This document shows positions 17,410-25,400 of a stretch of DNA of 64,000 nt, one piece after another. The translations under genes and the position numbers were made by a program. Source of the stretch: Mycobacterium sp. DL99 (GTDB lineage Bacteria > Actinomycetota > Actinomycetes > Mycobacteriales > Mycobacteriaceae); assembly GCF_004762045.1 (NCBI RefSeq), contig NZ_SJOM01000007.1, positions 6,382,583-6,446,582 of the forward strand. The letters run 5' to 3'. Position 1 is the stretch's first letter; every line of letters starts with the position of its first letter. The notes under the pieces were generated by a model. That model was not told the origin of the DNA. It made no database searches and saw nothing but the letters and a program-made list of their open reading frames with translations.

Positions 17410-17810
17410 CCTACCACGAAGACCGCCTGGAAATCGCCGACGTGCTGGTCCGCTACGCGACCGGCATCGACCGGCGGGACTGGCCGCTGTTCCGGACCGT
17501 GTTCACCGACGACTGCGTGCTCGACTACGGCGAGATCGGTGCCTGGAACGGAGTGGACGCGGTCACCGAGTTCATGGATCAAACCCACGCGATGGCCGGA
17601 CACACCATGCACCGGTTGAGTAACCACGCAATCGCCGTCGACGGTGACGCCGCAACGGCCCGCACCTACGTCGACGCGCTGATCATGGCTCAAGACAACA
17701 ACTCCGGCGTCAACGCCGTCGGCTTCTACGACGACGAGCTGGTGCGCGCCACCGGCGGTTGGCGCATCGCACGCAGGCACTTCACCCCGGTCCGAGTCGT
17801 TGCGGTCTAA
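17406..17810 (+). CDS. SnoaL-like/NTF2-fold protein
   Basis: A 134-aa cone-fold protein of the SnoaL-like (NTF2) superfamily. It begins with the helix EIADVLVRYATGIDRRDWPL and has the DYGEIGAWNGVDAV and MHRLSNHAIAVDGDAATARTYVDAL segments typical of the SnoaL_4 type. Members act as small hydroxylases, isomerases or dehydratases, often with steroid-like or aromatic substrates. Family membership alone does not give the reaction. ATG 17406 overlaps the stop of the ADH remnant. The SDR gene follows after 10 nt. Confidence 0.85.
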   Translation: MTYHEDRLEIADVLVRYATGIDRRDWPLFRTVFTDDCVLDYGEIGAWNGVDAVTEFMDQTHAMAGHTMHRLSNHAIAVDGDAATARTYVDALIMAQDNNSGVNAVGFYDDELVRATGGWRIARRHFTPVRVVAV

Positions 17811-17820
17811 GGAGTCATCG

Positions 17821-18630
17821 ATGGAATTCGCAGACAGGTACGGGCCGTGGGCACTCGTGGCCGGGGCCTCCGACGGAGTCGGTTCGGCGATGGCCGAAGA
17901 GCTGGCCCGCCGCGGCCTCAACGTGGTACTGCTGGCCCGGCGCCAAACTGTTCTCGACGATGTTGCCTCAGGTATCGCAGCCCGGACCGGAGTGCAAACC
18001 CGCACGCTGGCAATTGATCTGGCCGCACCTGCAGCTGCCGCTGAGGTGATCTCAGCCACCTCGGATCTGGACATCGGCTTCCTGGTGTACTGCGCAGGCG
18101 CCGATCCCAACTTCGCACCGTTCCTGTCCGGGCCGCTCGCGGACGCGGAATCACTGGTGCAGCGCAACTGCATGGTGCCGATGCAGCTGTGCCACCACTA
18201 CGCACAACCGATGGTGGATCGGGGCCGCGGCGGCATCATCATCTTCGGGTCCGGCGCCGGATTCGCCGGCGGTCCGAACATGGTGGCCTACGGTGCGAGC
18301 AAGGCCTTCGACATGGTGTTCGCCGAGGCGTTGTGGACCGAGCTGCACGATAAGGGTGTCGATGTGCTCGGGTTGATCCTGGGCAAGACGGACACTCCCG
18401 CACTGCGCAGGCTCGAGCACGAACGGGGCCAGATCGACTCTCCGGCACAGACACCGCCGGGCGCCGCAGCCGTCGAGGATGTGGTGGCGGCCGCGTTCGC
18501 CAACCTCACCGAGGGACCGACGTGCCTGGTGGGTCCCGAAACCCAAGCCGCCGCACAACTGATGGCCGCGATCAGTCGCAGCGACGCCGTGCGGTTCATC
18601 GCGCAGGCGGTCACCGCTGCGATGGGCTGA
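17821..18630 (+). CDS. Short-chain dehydrogenase/reductase
   Basis: A 269-aa SDR. The cofactor motif is LVAGASDGVGSAMAEELA (about 12-29), followed by an ARR segment that suggests NADP(H) preference. The catalytic residues are in IIIFGSGAGF (Ser region) and VAYGASKAFDMVFAEALW (Tyr and Lys). ATG 17821 has an AAGGAG at 6 nt upstream spacing. It sits last in the IclR-linked operon. With the alcohol dehydrogenase gone, it is the only remaining oxidoreductase there. The stop codon touches the stop of the convergent nitrilase-like gene without any gap. Confidence 0.9.
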   Translation: MEFADRYGPWALVAGASDGVGSAMAEELARRGLNVVLLARRQTVLDDVASGIAARTGVQTRTLAIDLAAPAAAAEVISATSDLDIGFLVYCAGADPNFAPFLSGPLADAESLVQRNCMVPMQLCHHYAQPMVDRGRGGIIIFGSGAGFAGGPNMVAYGASKAFDMVFAEALWTELHDKGVDVLGLILGKTDTPALRRLEHERGQIDSPAQTPPGAAAVEDVVAAAFANLTEGPTCLVGPETQAAAQLMAAISRSDAVRFIAQAVTAAMG

Positions 18631-19725
18631 TCATGCCGTCGGATTCTGGTACGGCGGCCGCCAGATGTCGCGCTCGGTAAGTAGCTCGATCTGGCGCTCG
18701 ATAACTTCTCGCCGAAACTCCGCGTGGTTTCCCGGGATTCGGTGTAGATAGCGGTTTTTCGGGTACATGGGGCGTTCGTAGATGATCTCCGCGAGCTCGG
18801 TACGGACATCTTTGAGCCAATTCGTCACCTGCGCAGAGGCCCGGTGGTGCCGCAGCGCCTGGATGTTGACGGTGCCCGCGACAAAGGTCGAGCCGTTGGT
18901 GTCGAACTGTTTACCGACGATTCCGCCTTTGTAGTCGACGATCATCGACCGTCCGCCGCCGGCATCGATCGGTGGTGCTCCGTTCTCGATGCTGCCACCG
19001 ATGTTCGGTGCCACGACGTAGAAGTTGTTCTCCAGTGCCCGGGCACGATTGCTGATTTCGAAGACATCGTTCTCGGTGAATGCCGCCGGCAGCGAGGCCC
19101 GGTAAACCACCTCGGCGCCGTTCATCGCCAGGCCCCGACCGTTTTCCGGGAAGTTGCCCTCCATGGCCATCATCACGCCGAGTCGGCCGATCTCGGTATC
19201 TGCCACGGGCCAGAACGCGTCGAGGGTCCTGCCGTACCGCTCTACCCACCAGTCGAACAGATCGTGCGGCGAAACCGAACGCTCCACCGGCAGAAGCGCG
19301 TTCAGCTTGTAGTGCTGTAGCACTATCTCACCGGACGGGGCGATCACAAACCCGACGTTGAAGAACAGGTCCTTCCACTCGGGATGCCGCGCCTTCGCCT
19401 GACCCATGACGAACACATTCCAGCGCCGCGCCATCTCCCCCAGTCGGTCGGTTTCCGGCCCCGGGATGTCGATGGCACACGTCGCCGCATACTCGGCATG
19501 GTCGGCATCACGGATCTCGTCGGTGAAACCCTGCAGTGCCCCCTCTGGAATGGCCAGCAACCGCACCGGGATATCGAGATTCGACAGCCAGAACGCGCCC
19601 GCTGCCAGGTGTTCGAGGTGGTCGATGTTGACAGCGATGTCAGCTCGACCGCTGATGGGCTGGAAGTTGGGGATCAGGCCGACCGCGTTGTACGGATCGA
19701 TCAGTCGGTTGTCTGCGGGGTTCAC
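18631..19725 (-). CDS. Carbon-nitrogen hydrolase (nitrilase)-fold protein lacking the catalytic Cys
   Basis: A 364-aa nitrilase-superfamily protein. The catalytic glutamate is Glu61 (AIPEGALQGF) and the lysine is Lys140 (LQHYKLNALLP). In active members the cysteine follows as G-V-x-I-C-x-x-x-F-P-E. Here the same place reads GVMMAMEGNFPE, with Ala187 where Cys is expected. The following NGAEVVYRAS and GGGRSMIVD segments are well kept, so the fold is intact. The protein is either not an amidase or uses different chemistry. Start is GTG 19725. It is divergent from a LysR gene that may control it. Confidence 0.85.
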   Translation of the reverse strand: MNPADNRLIDPYNAVGLIPNFQPISGRADIAVNIDHLEHLAAGAFWLSNLDIPVRLLAIPEGALQGFTDEIRDADHAEYAATCAIDIPGPETDRLGEMARRWNVFVMGQAKARHPEWKDLFFNVGFVIAPSGEIVLQHYKLNALLPVERSVSPHDLFDWWVERYGRTLDAFWPVADTEIGRLGVMMAMEGNFPENGRGLAMNGAEVVYRASLPAAFTENDVFEISNRARALENNFYVVAPNIGGSIENGAPPIDAGGGRSMIVDYKGGIVGKQFDTNGSTFVAGTVNIQALRHHRASAQVTNWLKDVRTELAEIIYERPMYPKNRYLHRIPGNHAEFRREVIERQIELLTERDIWRPPYQNPTA

Positions 19726-19784
19726 AAATTCAACATTGCCCGCCCCATTGCCAGAAGTCGAATATATGTTTCCGATCGATCTGA

Positions 19785-19799
19785 ATAAGCTTCACTTAT
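19785..19799. promoter_or_regulatory. LysR-type operator overlapping the lysR start codon
   Basis: ATAAG-N5-CTTAT forms a dyad that contains the T-N11-A pattern of LysR boxes. Its right arm overlaps ATG 19798. It lies in the 72-bp gap between the divergent nitrilase-like and lysR genes, so autoregulation is likely. Confidence 0.6.
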
Positions 19800-20715
19800 G
19801 GAAATGCGCCAGCTCGAGTATCTGCTCGCGGTGGTGGAGGAGGGCGGATTCACCCGCGCCGCGTTGCGGGCACACGTTGCGCAACCAGCGATCAGTCAGC
19901 AGATCGCCCAGCTTGAACGGGAACTGGGTGTCAGGTTGTTCGACAGGTCCGAGCGCCGGGTCCGGCTCACCGCCGAGGGCGAGGCGTTCCTGCCGCACGC
20001 CCGAGCCGTTCTGGACACGGTGGCGGCCGGGCGACACGCCGTCGCTGCACTACACGGCGTTCTTGCCGGTCGCTTGACGATCGGTACCGTGGCGTCACCA
20101 CCAGCGGAGCTTCTGACCCCGCTGCGGATATTTCAGCATCGCCACCACGAGGTGCGGATCACGTTGCGCGTCAACGATTCCGACTCGCTCGTCGCCGACG
20201 TCCTGGCCGGCCGCATCGACACCGCGCTCATCGGGCTGATCGGCGAGCGGCTTCTCGGCGGCCCGACCAGGCAGCGTCTACCTGCCGCGCTCGCTGCGGC
20301 CGCCCTGGTCACCGAACCCCTGGTGGTGGCGGTGGCACGTGATCACCCGCTCGCGGAACAGTCGTCGGTCGCGATATCCGCACTGCGCGACGAGCGCTTC
20401 GCATGCCTCACCAATGGGACAGGGTTACGCACCGTTCTCGAAACAGCTTGTGCAGAAGTGGGGTTCACGCCGGATGTCAGGGCCGAGACCGACCACCTCA
20501 CCGATCTCGCTGAACTTGTTGGGGCCGGGCTCGGGATCGCGCTCATGCCGCGGTCGACCGCCGAGTGGGCCCGGCCCCACATCGCGACCATCGAATTGCG
20601 CCGGCCGCGCCCCGAGCGGCCCCTGGTCTTGATCTGGCATCGACAACGGATCCCGGCAACTGCACAGGCATTCCTGGAGCAGGCCGGTATCAAGGGGGAC
20701 CTGGAGACGAGCTAG
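19798..20715 (+). CDS. LysR family transcriptional regulator
   Basis: A 305-aa LysR regulator. The N-terminal winged helix reads MRQLEYLLAVVEEGGFTRAA, then AQPAISQQIAQLERELGVRLF, an almost canonical LysR helix-turn-helix. The substrate-binding domain starts around 90 (GRLTIGTVASPPAELL) and includes the usual VGAGLGIALMP segment. The start at ATG 19798 coincides with the dyad at 19785-19799. The divergent nitrilase-like gene is the probable target. The 3' end overlaps the convergent MTHFR gene by 4 nt. Confidence 0.92.
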   Translation: MEMRQLEYLLAVVEEGGFTRAALRAHVAQPAISQQIAQLERELGVRLFDRSERRVRLTAEGEAFLPHARAVLDTVAAGRHAVAALHGVLAGRLTIGTVASPPAELLTPLRIFQHRHHEVRITLRVNDSDSLVADVLAGRIDTALIGLIGERLLGGPTRQRLPAALAAAALVTEPLVVAVARDHPLAEQSSVAISALRDERFACLTNGTGLRTVLETACAEVGFTPDVRAETDHLTDLAELVGAGLGIALMPRSTAEWARPHIATIELRRPRPERPLVLIWHRQRIPATAQAFLEQAGIKGDLETS

Positions 20716-21608
20716 GAAACCCGGTCCGGCGCCCAGTAGGCGAGCATCTCGGCGAAGGTCTCGAATGCGGGCTTCGACACCCCGTAGGCCGCCTCGAAGT
20801 GGATGCTCAGCGGGAAGCCGAGATCGGCCACCCCGTCGATCACCCGCTTGTACAGGTCCAGCATCAGCTTGCGCTTCTCATCCGAGTCACGTTCGGCCAG
20901 CTGGCTGACGAACTCCTGCTCGGCGGCCACGGCCTCATTGCCCGGATCCTGGATCAGCCAGTTGATCAGCCCGACCCTGGACTCCATCTTCGGCACGAAG
21001 CCGAATGACAGCAGGATCTCGGGCCGGTGATCGGTGGTCTCGGCGAACTCTTTGAGGAAACCGACGATGGCGTCGGAGTACAGCAACTGTGTCATGCCGT
21101 ACGTCGCGCCCCGCTCGCACTTGAATTTGAACCGGCCCTGCTCACCCTCGCGGGTTGGGATGAGGATGGCGCCCCGGTTGGGAACCAGCTGCTCATAGAT
21201 CGAGAGGGCGTCCGTGGGTGCGACGCCCTCGCCCTCGCCGTCCTTCATGGTCCGGGGCACGCCGACGAACGCGATGCCATCGAAACCGGCCCCGCTCAGC
21301 TCGATCAGCCGCCCGCCCAGGGCGGCCTCGTCCAGGAACGACGTGACCTGGGTGCACAAGCCGCGCATATCGGGAAGTTCGGGCCGCAGGATGTTCCAGT
21401 ACTCCAGGACATCCATCCGCGGCTTCATCTCGATCGGACGGTCGTCGTCCTCGTCGATCATCCCGGGGATCATGACGTGCCGGATCCGCCCTTCGATGCC
21501 GGCCTCGGCCGCCAACGCGAGCACTTTCCGTGCCTCGTCAATGGGGTACTGCACGCCGCGTTCGAGGTTCGGCGGGACGAGTTCCAGCGCGATGGTGTTC
21601 AGGGGCAC
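20712..21608 (-). CDS. Non-canonical methylenetetrahydrofolate reductase (Rv2172c-like)
   Basis: A 298-aa TIM-barrel protein of the short mycobacterial MTHFR group. It begins NTIALELVPPNLERG after the start and contains VMIPGMIDED, VTSFLDEAALGGRLIEL, GFDGIAFVGVPRT and LSFGFVPKMESRVGLINWLI. M. tuberculosis Rv2172c of this type was reported to reduce methylenetetrahydrofolate for methionine synthesis without a tightly bound flavin. GTG 21608 is chosen because a GGAG lies 7 nt before it; ATG 21623 is in frame upstream without such a site. No met genes are adjacent. The 3' end overlaps lysR by 4 nt. Confidence 0.8.
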   Translation of the reverse strand: MPLNTIALELVPPNLERGVQYPIDEARKVLALAAEAGIEGRIRHVMIPGMIDEDDDRPIEMKPRMDVLEYWNILRPELPDMRGLCTQVTSFLDEAALGGRLIELSGAGFDGIAFVGVPRTMKDGEGEGVAPTDALSIYEQLVPNRGAILIPTREGEQGRFKFKCERGATYGMTQLLYSDAIVGFLKEFAETTDHRPEILLSFGFVPKMESRVGLINWLIQDPGNEAVAAEQEFVSQLAERDSDEKRKLMLDLYKRVIDGVADLGFPLSIHFEAAYGVSKPAFETFAEMLAYWAPDRVS

Positions 21609-21843
21609 GAACTTGCTCCACATCTCATTGCGTTCAGTCGCAGCATGCCGGGCGGCACTGACCAGCAGCAGACGTTGACCTCCAGACTACGGAGCCAGGC
21701 TGGCAACCAAGCAGGTACCTCCCCACCAACGCCGCATTTCAGGCAAAGTACGGCGCCAGGCTAACTAGAGTGCCGGGCCGCTTCCTGCCCGAGCTGCGCT
21801 TCCGTTCCTCGCGGCACCGCTCTCTACGTGGTAAACCACCCTC

Positions 21844-22605
21844 ATGGCTGAGCGCGTCACCTTCCCCAGCTCGACGGGCCCGATGCTGGCCGGTGTGATC
21901 GATCGGCCCGACGGGCCGGTGCGGGGCTGGGGGGTCTTCTCGCACGGTTTCACCCTCGGCAAGGACTCACCGGCCGCCTCTCGCATCTGCAAGCAGCTGG
22001 CCGCCGACGGCATCGGGATGTTGCGCTTCGACGCGCTGGGCCTGGGCGACTCGGAAGGAGACTGGGGCGACGGCTCCTTCACCGCCAAGGCCAATGACGT
22101 GATCGCCGCCTGCACGTTCATGGCCGAGCGCGGTACCCCGGCCGACCTCCTGATCGGGCATTCGTGGGGCGGCGCGGCGGTGATCGCCGCGGCCCGGCAA
22201 TCCCCCGGCGTGCGGGCCGTGGTGACCGTGGGCGCGCCGTTCGACCCCACCCACGTCGAGCGTCAGTACGACGCGGTGATCGACCAGGTCTGCGCCGAGG
22301 GCAGCGGCGAGTGGATGGTCGGCGGGAAGACGCTGACACTCAAGCGGGCCTTCATCGAGGATGTCCGGGCCACCGAGCTGCTCGACAAGATCAGAGGCCT
22401 CAGACTGCCGCTGCTCATCCTGCACTCCCCGACCGACAACACCGTCGGCATCAAGAACGCGAGCGACATCTTCTGGGCCGCTCGCCATCCACGCAGCTTC
22501 GTCTCGCTGGAAGGCTCCGAACACCTGCTGACCGGACCCGGGCAGGCCAAACGCGCCGGACGGATCATCGGCGCCTGGGCCGATGCCTACCTCGACGTGC
22601 GATAG
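21844..22605 (+). CDS. Alpha/beta hydrolase (serine type)
   Basis: A 253-aa alpha/beta hydrolase with the elbow DLLIGHSWGGAAVI (Ser nucleophile, about 103-116), oxyanion region FSHGFTLGKDSPAA, acid in LHSPTDNTV and histidine in LEGSEHLLTGPG. This type often stands beside, or is fused to, OsmC-like proteins, but none is nearby. Its 235-bp upstream gap contains the 12-bp perfect palindrome GTGGTAAACCAC at 21828-21839, just before ATG 21844. The last codon lies in the promoter of the ribH gene. The substrate is unknown. Confidence 0.85.
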   Translation: MAERVTFPSSTGPMLAGVIDRPDGPVRGWGVFSHGFTLGKDSPAASRICKQLAADGIGMLRFDALGLGDSEGDWGDGSFTAKANDVIAACTFMAERGTPADLLIGHSWGGAAVIAAARQSPGVRAVVTVGAPFDPTHVERQYDAVIDQVCAEGSGEWMVGGKTLTLKRAFIEDVRATELLDKIRGLRLPLLILHSPTDNTVGIKNASDIFWAARHPRSFVSLEGSEHLLTGPGQAKRAGRIIGAWADAYLDVR

Positions 22606-22608
22606 CGT
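22603..22608 (+). promoter_or_regulatory. Putative -10 box of a leaderless promoter
   Basis: TAGCGT lies 6 nt before ATG 22615 and contains the TAG stop codon of the preceding hydrolase gene. No Shine-Dalgarno sequence precedes the ATG. Confidence 0.45.
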
Positions 22609-22614
22609 CACCAC

Positions 22615-23067
22615 ATGTCTGACGCAGCCACTCAGATCGCGTTCGTGCAAGCCACCTGGCATCGCAACATCGTCGACAAGGCGCGCGAGGGATTCACCGA
22701 GCAGATCGGCACCCACGGCGTCGACGGCGCGGCCCTCGAATTCTTCGAGGTGCCCGGTGCCTTCGAAATTCCGCTCACCGCAAAGCGTCTGGCACTCACC
22801 GGGCGTTACCGGGCGATCGTCGCGGCCGGCCTCGTCGTCGACGGCGGCATCTACCGTCACGACTTCGTGGCCACTGCGGTGATCGACGGGCTGATGCGCG
22901 TGCAACTCGACACCGACGTGCCGGTGTTCTCGGTCGTGCTCACTCCGCACCATTTCCACGAGCACGACGAGCACATCGACTACTTCACCAAGCACTTCGT
23001 CAAGAAGGGCGCCGAGGCGGCCAACGCCGTCGCGGCGACCCTGGCCCTGCACAGCTCACTGGGTTGA
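22615..23067 (+). CDS. Type II 6,7-dimethyl-8-ribityllumazine synthase (RibH2-like)
   Basis: A 150-aa lumazine synthase, the enzyme that condenses 5-amino-6-ribitylaminouracil with dihydroxybutanone phosphate in riboflavin synthesis. The substrate sites read FEVPGAFEIPLTAKRL (about 43-58), VDGGIYRHDFVATAVIDG (about 79-96) and VVLTPHHFHEHDEH (about 108-121). The YRHDFV segment and the PHHFHEH form are those of the type II (Brucella/Rhizobium RibH2) class rather than the usual GETPHFDY type. It stands alone, not in a rib operon. Mycobacteria normally have another ribH, so this is probably a second, special-purpose copy. Confidence 0.88.
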   Translation: MSDAATQIAFVQATWHRNIVDKAREGFTEQIGTHGVDGAALEFFEVPGAFEIPLTAKRLALTGRYRAIVAAGLVVDGGIYRHDFVATAVIDGLMRVQLDTDVPVFSVVLTPHHFHEHDEHIDYFTKHFVKKGAEAANAVAATLALHSSLG

Positions 23068-23134
23068 TGTCGGCCCGTTCGGGCACCCTCGTGTAGGGGA
23101 ATGCCATCGAGCTGCGGACAGATCCACCCGCGAT

Positions 23135-24130
23135 TCACGGTGCCGGAAGTCGCGTTTGTTCGGGGGTTTGGCCGGTCCAGCTGCGGAAAGCGCGGAAGAA
23201 CGAATTGGTGTCTTCGTAACCGAGTAGGAGGGCAATCTGGCTGGTGCTGGTATCGCCCTTCGACAGATAGTGACGAGCCAAGTTCTCCCGCGTCTTGTTG
23301 AGTACCGCTTGGAAGTTGCTGTCTTCGAGCTGGAGCTGCCGCTGCAGTGTCCGGGTGCTTGTATTCAATCGCCGAGCGACGGAGGCGATGTCACTCTGGC
23401 CGGCAGGCAGGGCCTCCAGCAGGACGGTCCGCACCCGTTCGACCATCGGCGAGGACTGCGTCAGCTCCGATAAACGGGCGCGAAGTTGAGGCGCGAAGTA
23501 GTTCCACATCTGCACGTTCTCGGTATGGAAGGGCAACCCGCAGTCTTCGGCGGAGAAGATGATTGCATCAACCGGACCTTGTTCGATATCGGTGCCCAGG
23601 TACTCCCGGATGACCTCCGATGGAGGTGGTGGCTCGGTCGCGCACACCCGCAGCGGAGTGATGTGCTGCCGGGTTGCCAGCCGCGCCAATGCTGTCCAGA
23701 AGAGCAGCTCACTAGTCGTCAGCACCGAGGGCGGCAACGCTTCGGTCAACCAGGTATAGGTCAGCAGGGTGCGTTCGCTGTCTTGGTCGACAGTGACGTC
23801 GATCGGCCCGATCAGATGTTTGAACTTGGCTATCCGCTGGGCCGCAACATTGAGGTTGGGACTGCAGAGTGCAGCAAATATCGGTGCGTCGAACACTTCG
23901 GCACTGAGTGTCCGAGCGATCGCAACGGGTAGAGCCTCGTGCCCGCTCTCACGTTCAAGTGCTCGCCAGAACGCAAAGTAGCGCTCACTCGTCAGGTCGG
24001 TCGTGCCCTCGGTGAAGACGTTTGGCGGCAACTCAGCCTGCCGCAACACAGTATCGATCCGAATGCCCAGGTTATGAAGCAGTGGCGTGATCGCTGGCGA
24101 AAGTGTGAAAGTCCCGGAGTCTGCGCCCAT
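23135..24130 (-). CDS. AraC family transcriptional regulator (OruR/arabinose-binding domain type)
   Basis: A 331-aa regulator. Residues 10-200 are an Arabinose_bd-type N-terminal domain (starting FTLSPAITPLLHNLGIRIDTVLRQAELPP when read in two parts). The C-terminal 90 residues hold the AraC motifs SDIASVARRLNTSTRTLQRQL and SQIALLLGYEDTNSFFRAFRSW. ATG 24130 is used. It is divergent from the zinc alcohol dehydrogenase, and a near-perfect dyad at 24151-24171 in the shared promoter is its likely binding site. AraC proteins of this form usually activate a nearby catabolic gene. Confidence 0.9.
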   Translation of the reverse strand: MGADSGTFTLSPAITPLLHNLGIRIDTVLRQAELPPNVFTEGTTDLTSERYFAFWRALERESGHEALPVAIARTLSAEVFDAPIFAALCSPNLNVAAQRIAKFKHLIGPIDVTVDQDSERTLLTYTWLTEALPPSVLTTSELLFWTALARLATRQHITPLRVCATEPPPPSEVIREYLGTDIEQGPVDAIIFSAEDCGLPFHTENVQMWNYFAPQLRARLSELTQSSPMVERVRTVLLEALPAGQSDIASVARRLNTSTRTLQRQLQLEDSNFQAVLNKTRENLARHYLSKGDTSTSQIALLLGYEDTNSFFRAFRSWTGQTPEQTRLPAP

Positions 24131-24150
24131 TGCGATGACTTTATCGCGTG

Positions 24151-24171
24151 CGCCACATTGCCAACGTGGCG
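24151..24171. promoter_or_regulatory. Dyad in the divergent araC/adh promoter
   Basis: CGCCACATT-GCC-AACGTGGCG is a 9-bp inverted repeat with one mismatch and a 3-bp centre. It lies 21 bp upstream of the araC start and 81 bp upstream of the adh start. Confidence 0.5.
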
Positions 24172-24252
24172 CGATCTGCTAGTGACAGAGCAGTTTGCTC
24201 CATTTAACGTTGGCGGCTCAGAGTCGGCGGGACACCTAAGGAGAGCTAACAC

Positions 24253-25269
24253 ATGAAGGCCGCGGTTATCCCGGAAATCAACGGCGCGTGGGAATTGCGT
24301 GAGGTGCCGACACCGGTGGCCGGACCTGGCCAGGTGCTGATCAAGGTGCATGCTTGCGGCATTTGCTTCACCGACGTCTGGACCACACGGGGAGCGGCGG
24401 GCGACCTCTTTCCGCTCATCACCGGGCACGAAGTGGTCGGTGAGGTTGTCGAGGTGGGGGCCGGGGTGGACACGCGGCGGGTAGGCGATCGTGTCGGGAC
24501 TACCTGGGTGCAGTCGACCTGTGGGCGCTGTGACTACTGCCAGGAGAACCTGCCGCTGTCGGGGCAGGCCGCTGTCAATTGCGCCGGACCCCGGCTGACC
24601 GGCTTCAACGCCCAGGGCGGACATGCCGAATACATCGCCGTCACCGCGACCGGCACCGTGCTGATACCGGACAGTTTGTCCTTCGAGCTGGCCGCACCGA
24701 TTTTCTGCGCCGGGTACACCACCTGGAGCGGGCTGCGCGCCGCCGAGCCGGCACCGCATGAGCGCGTCGCGATCGTCGGTATCGGTGGTCTGGGGCACCT
24801 GGCAGTGCAGTTCGCGGCGGCATCCGGGCTCCAGACGATCGCTGTCACCCACTCACCCGACAAGAAGGAGCTGGCCCGGAAACTCGGAGCACACGAGGTG
24901 GTGGCGAACGGTGAAGAGCTGCTGGCCGCCGGGGGAGCCGATGTGCTTCTGCTCTGCAGTAACTCCTACGACCAAGGCGCCGACGCGTTGCGGGGCCTGC
25001 GCCACGACGGCCGCGCGATCTCAATGGGACTCGATCCCTTGGCAGATATCGTCATTCCGACCGACCGGCAGCGGCCCTTCTTCGCCCAGCGGCAGAAGGT
25101 CATTGGCTCGACGCACAACGGGCTGCGGTATCTCACCGAGGCCCTGGAGTTTGCCGCGGCCGGGAAAGTCACGCCGATGATCGAAACCTTCCCCAAGGAA
25201 CAGGTCAGTACTGCCGTGACCAAGGTCATCGAGGGCGACGTACGGTTCCGCGCGGTCGTCACTTACTAA
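24253..25269 (+). CDS. Zinc-dependent alcohol dehydrogenase
   Basis: A 338-aa medium-chain dehydrogenase. The catalytic zinc site is HACGICFTDVW (Cys about 37) and ITGHEVVGEV (His-Glu about 60). The structural zinc cysteines are in STCGRCDYCQEN with a further Cys before AGPRLTG. The NAD(P)-binding motif is AIVGIGGLGHLAVQFA (about 175). It oxidises an alcohol or reduces an aldehyde in the cytoplasm. ATG 24253 has an AAGGAG upstream at 24239. It is the probable target of the divergent AraC. A second AraC gene follows 130 bp downstream. Confidence 0.92.
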   Translation: MKAAVIPEINGAWELREVPTPVAGPGQVLIKVHACGICFTDVWTTRGAAGDLFPLITGHEVVGEVVEVGAGVDTRRVGDRVGTTWVQSTCGRCDYCQENLPLSGQAAVNCAGPRLTGFNAQGGHAEYIAVTATGTVLIPDSLSFELAAPIFCAGYTTWSGLRAAEPAPHERVAIVGIGGLGHLAVQFAAASGLQTIAVTHSPDKKELARKLGAHEVVANGEELLAAGGADVLLLCSNSYDQGADALRGLRHDGRAISMGLDPLADIVIPTDRQRPFFAQRQKVIGSTHNGLRYLTEALEFAAAGKVTPMIETFPKEQVSTAVTKVIEGDVRFRAVVTY

Positions 25270-25400
25270 GCGGGAGCATCAGCTGCAGCTCACCGAGCAG
25301 ATGCCGGCCCTCGACGCCATTGAGCGGGCGCTGGTCACCGACGTTCTCGTTGATTCTTCGCTGCGATGGTGGTGCGGTTCCGCAGATTAGAAGCGCAGAA

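Noticed and set aside
17136..17810. A continuous frame joining the ADH remnant to the SnoaL gene
   Set aside because: The middle of the frame (17210-17400) is Arg/His-rich shadow sequence. The real SnoaL start is at 17406 and the ADH C-terminus is in another frame.
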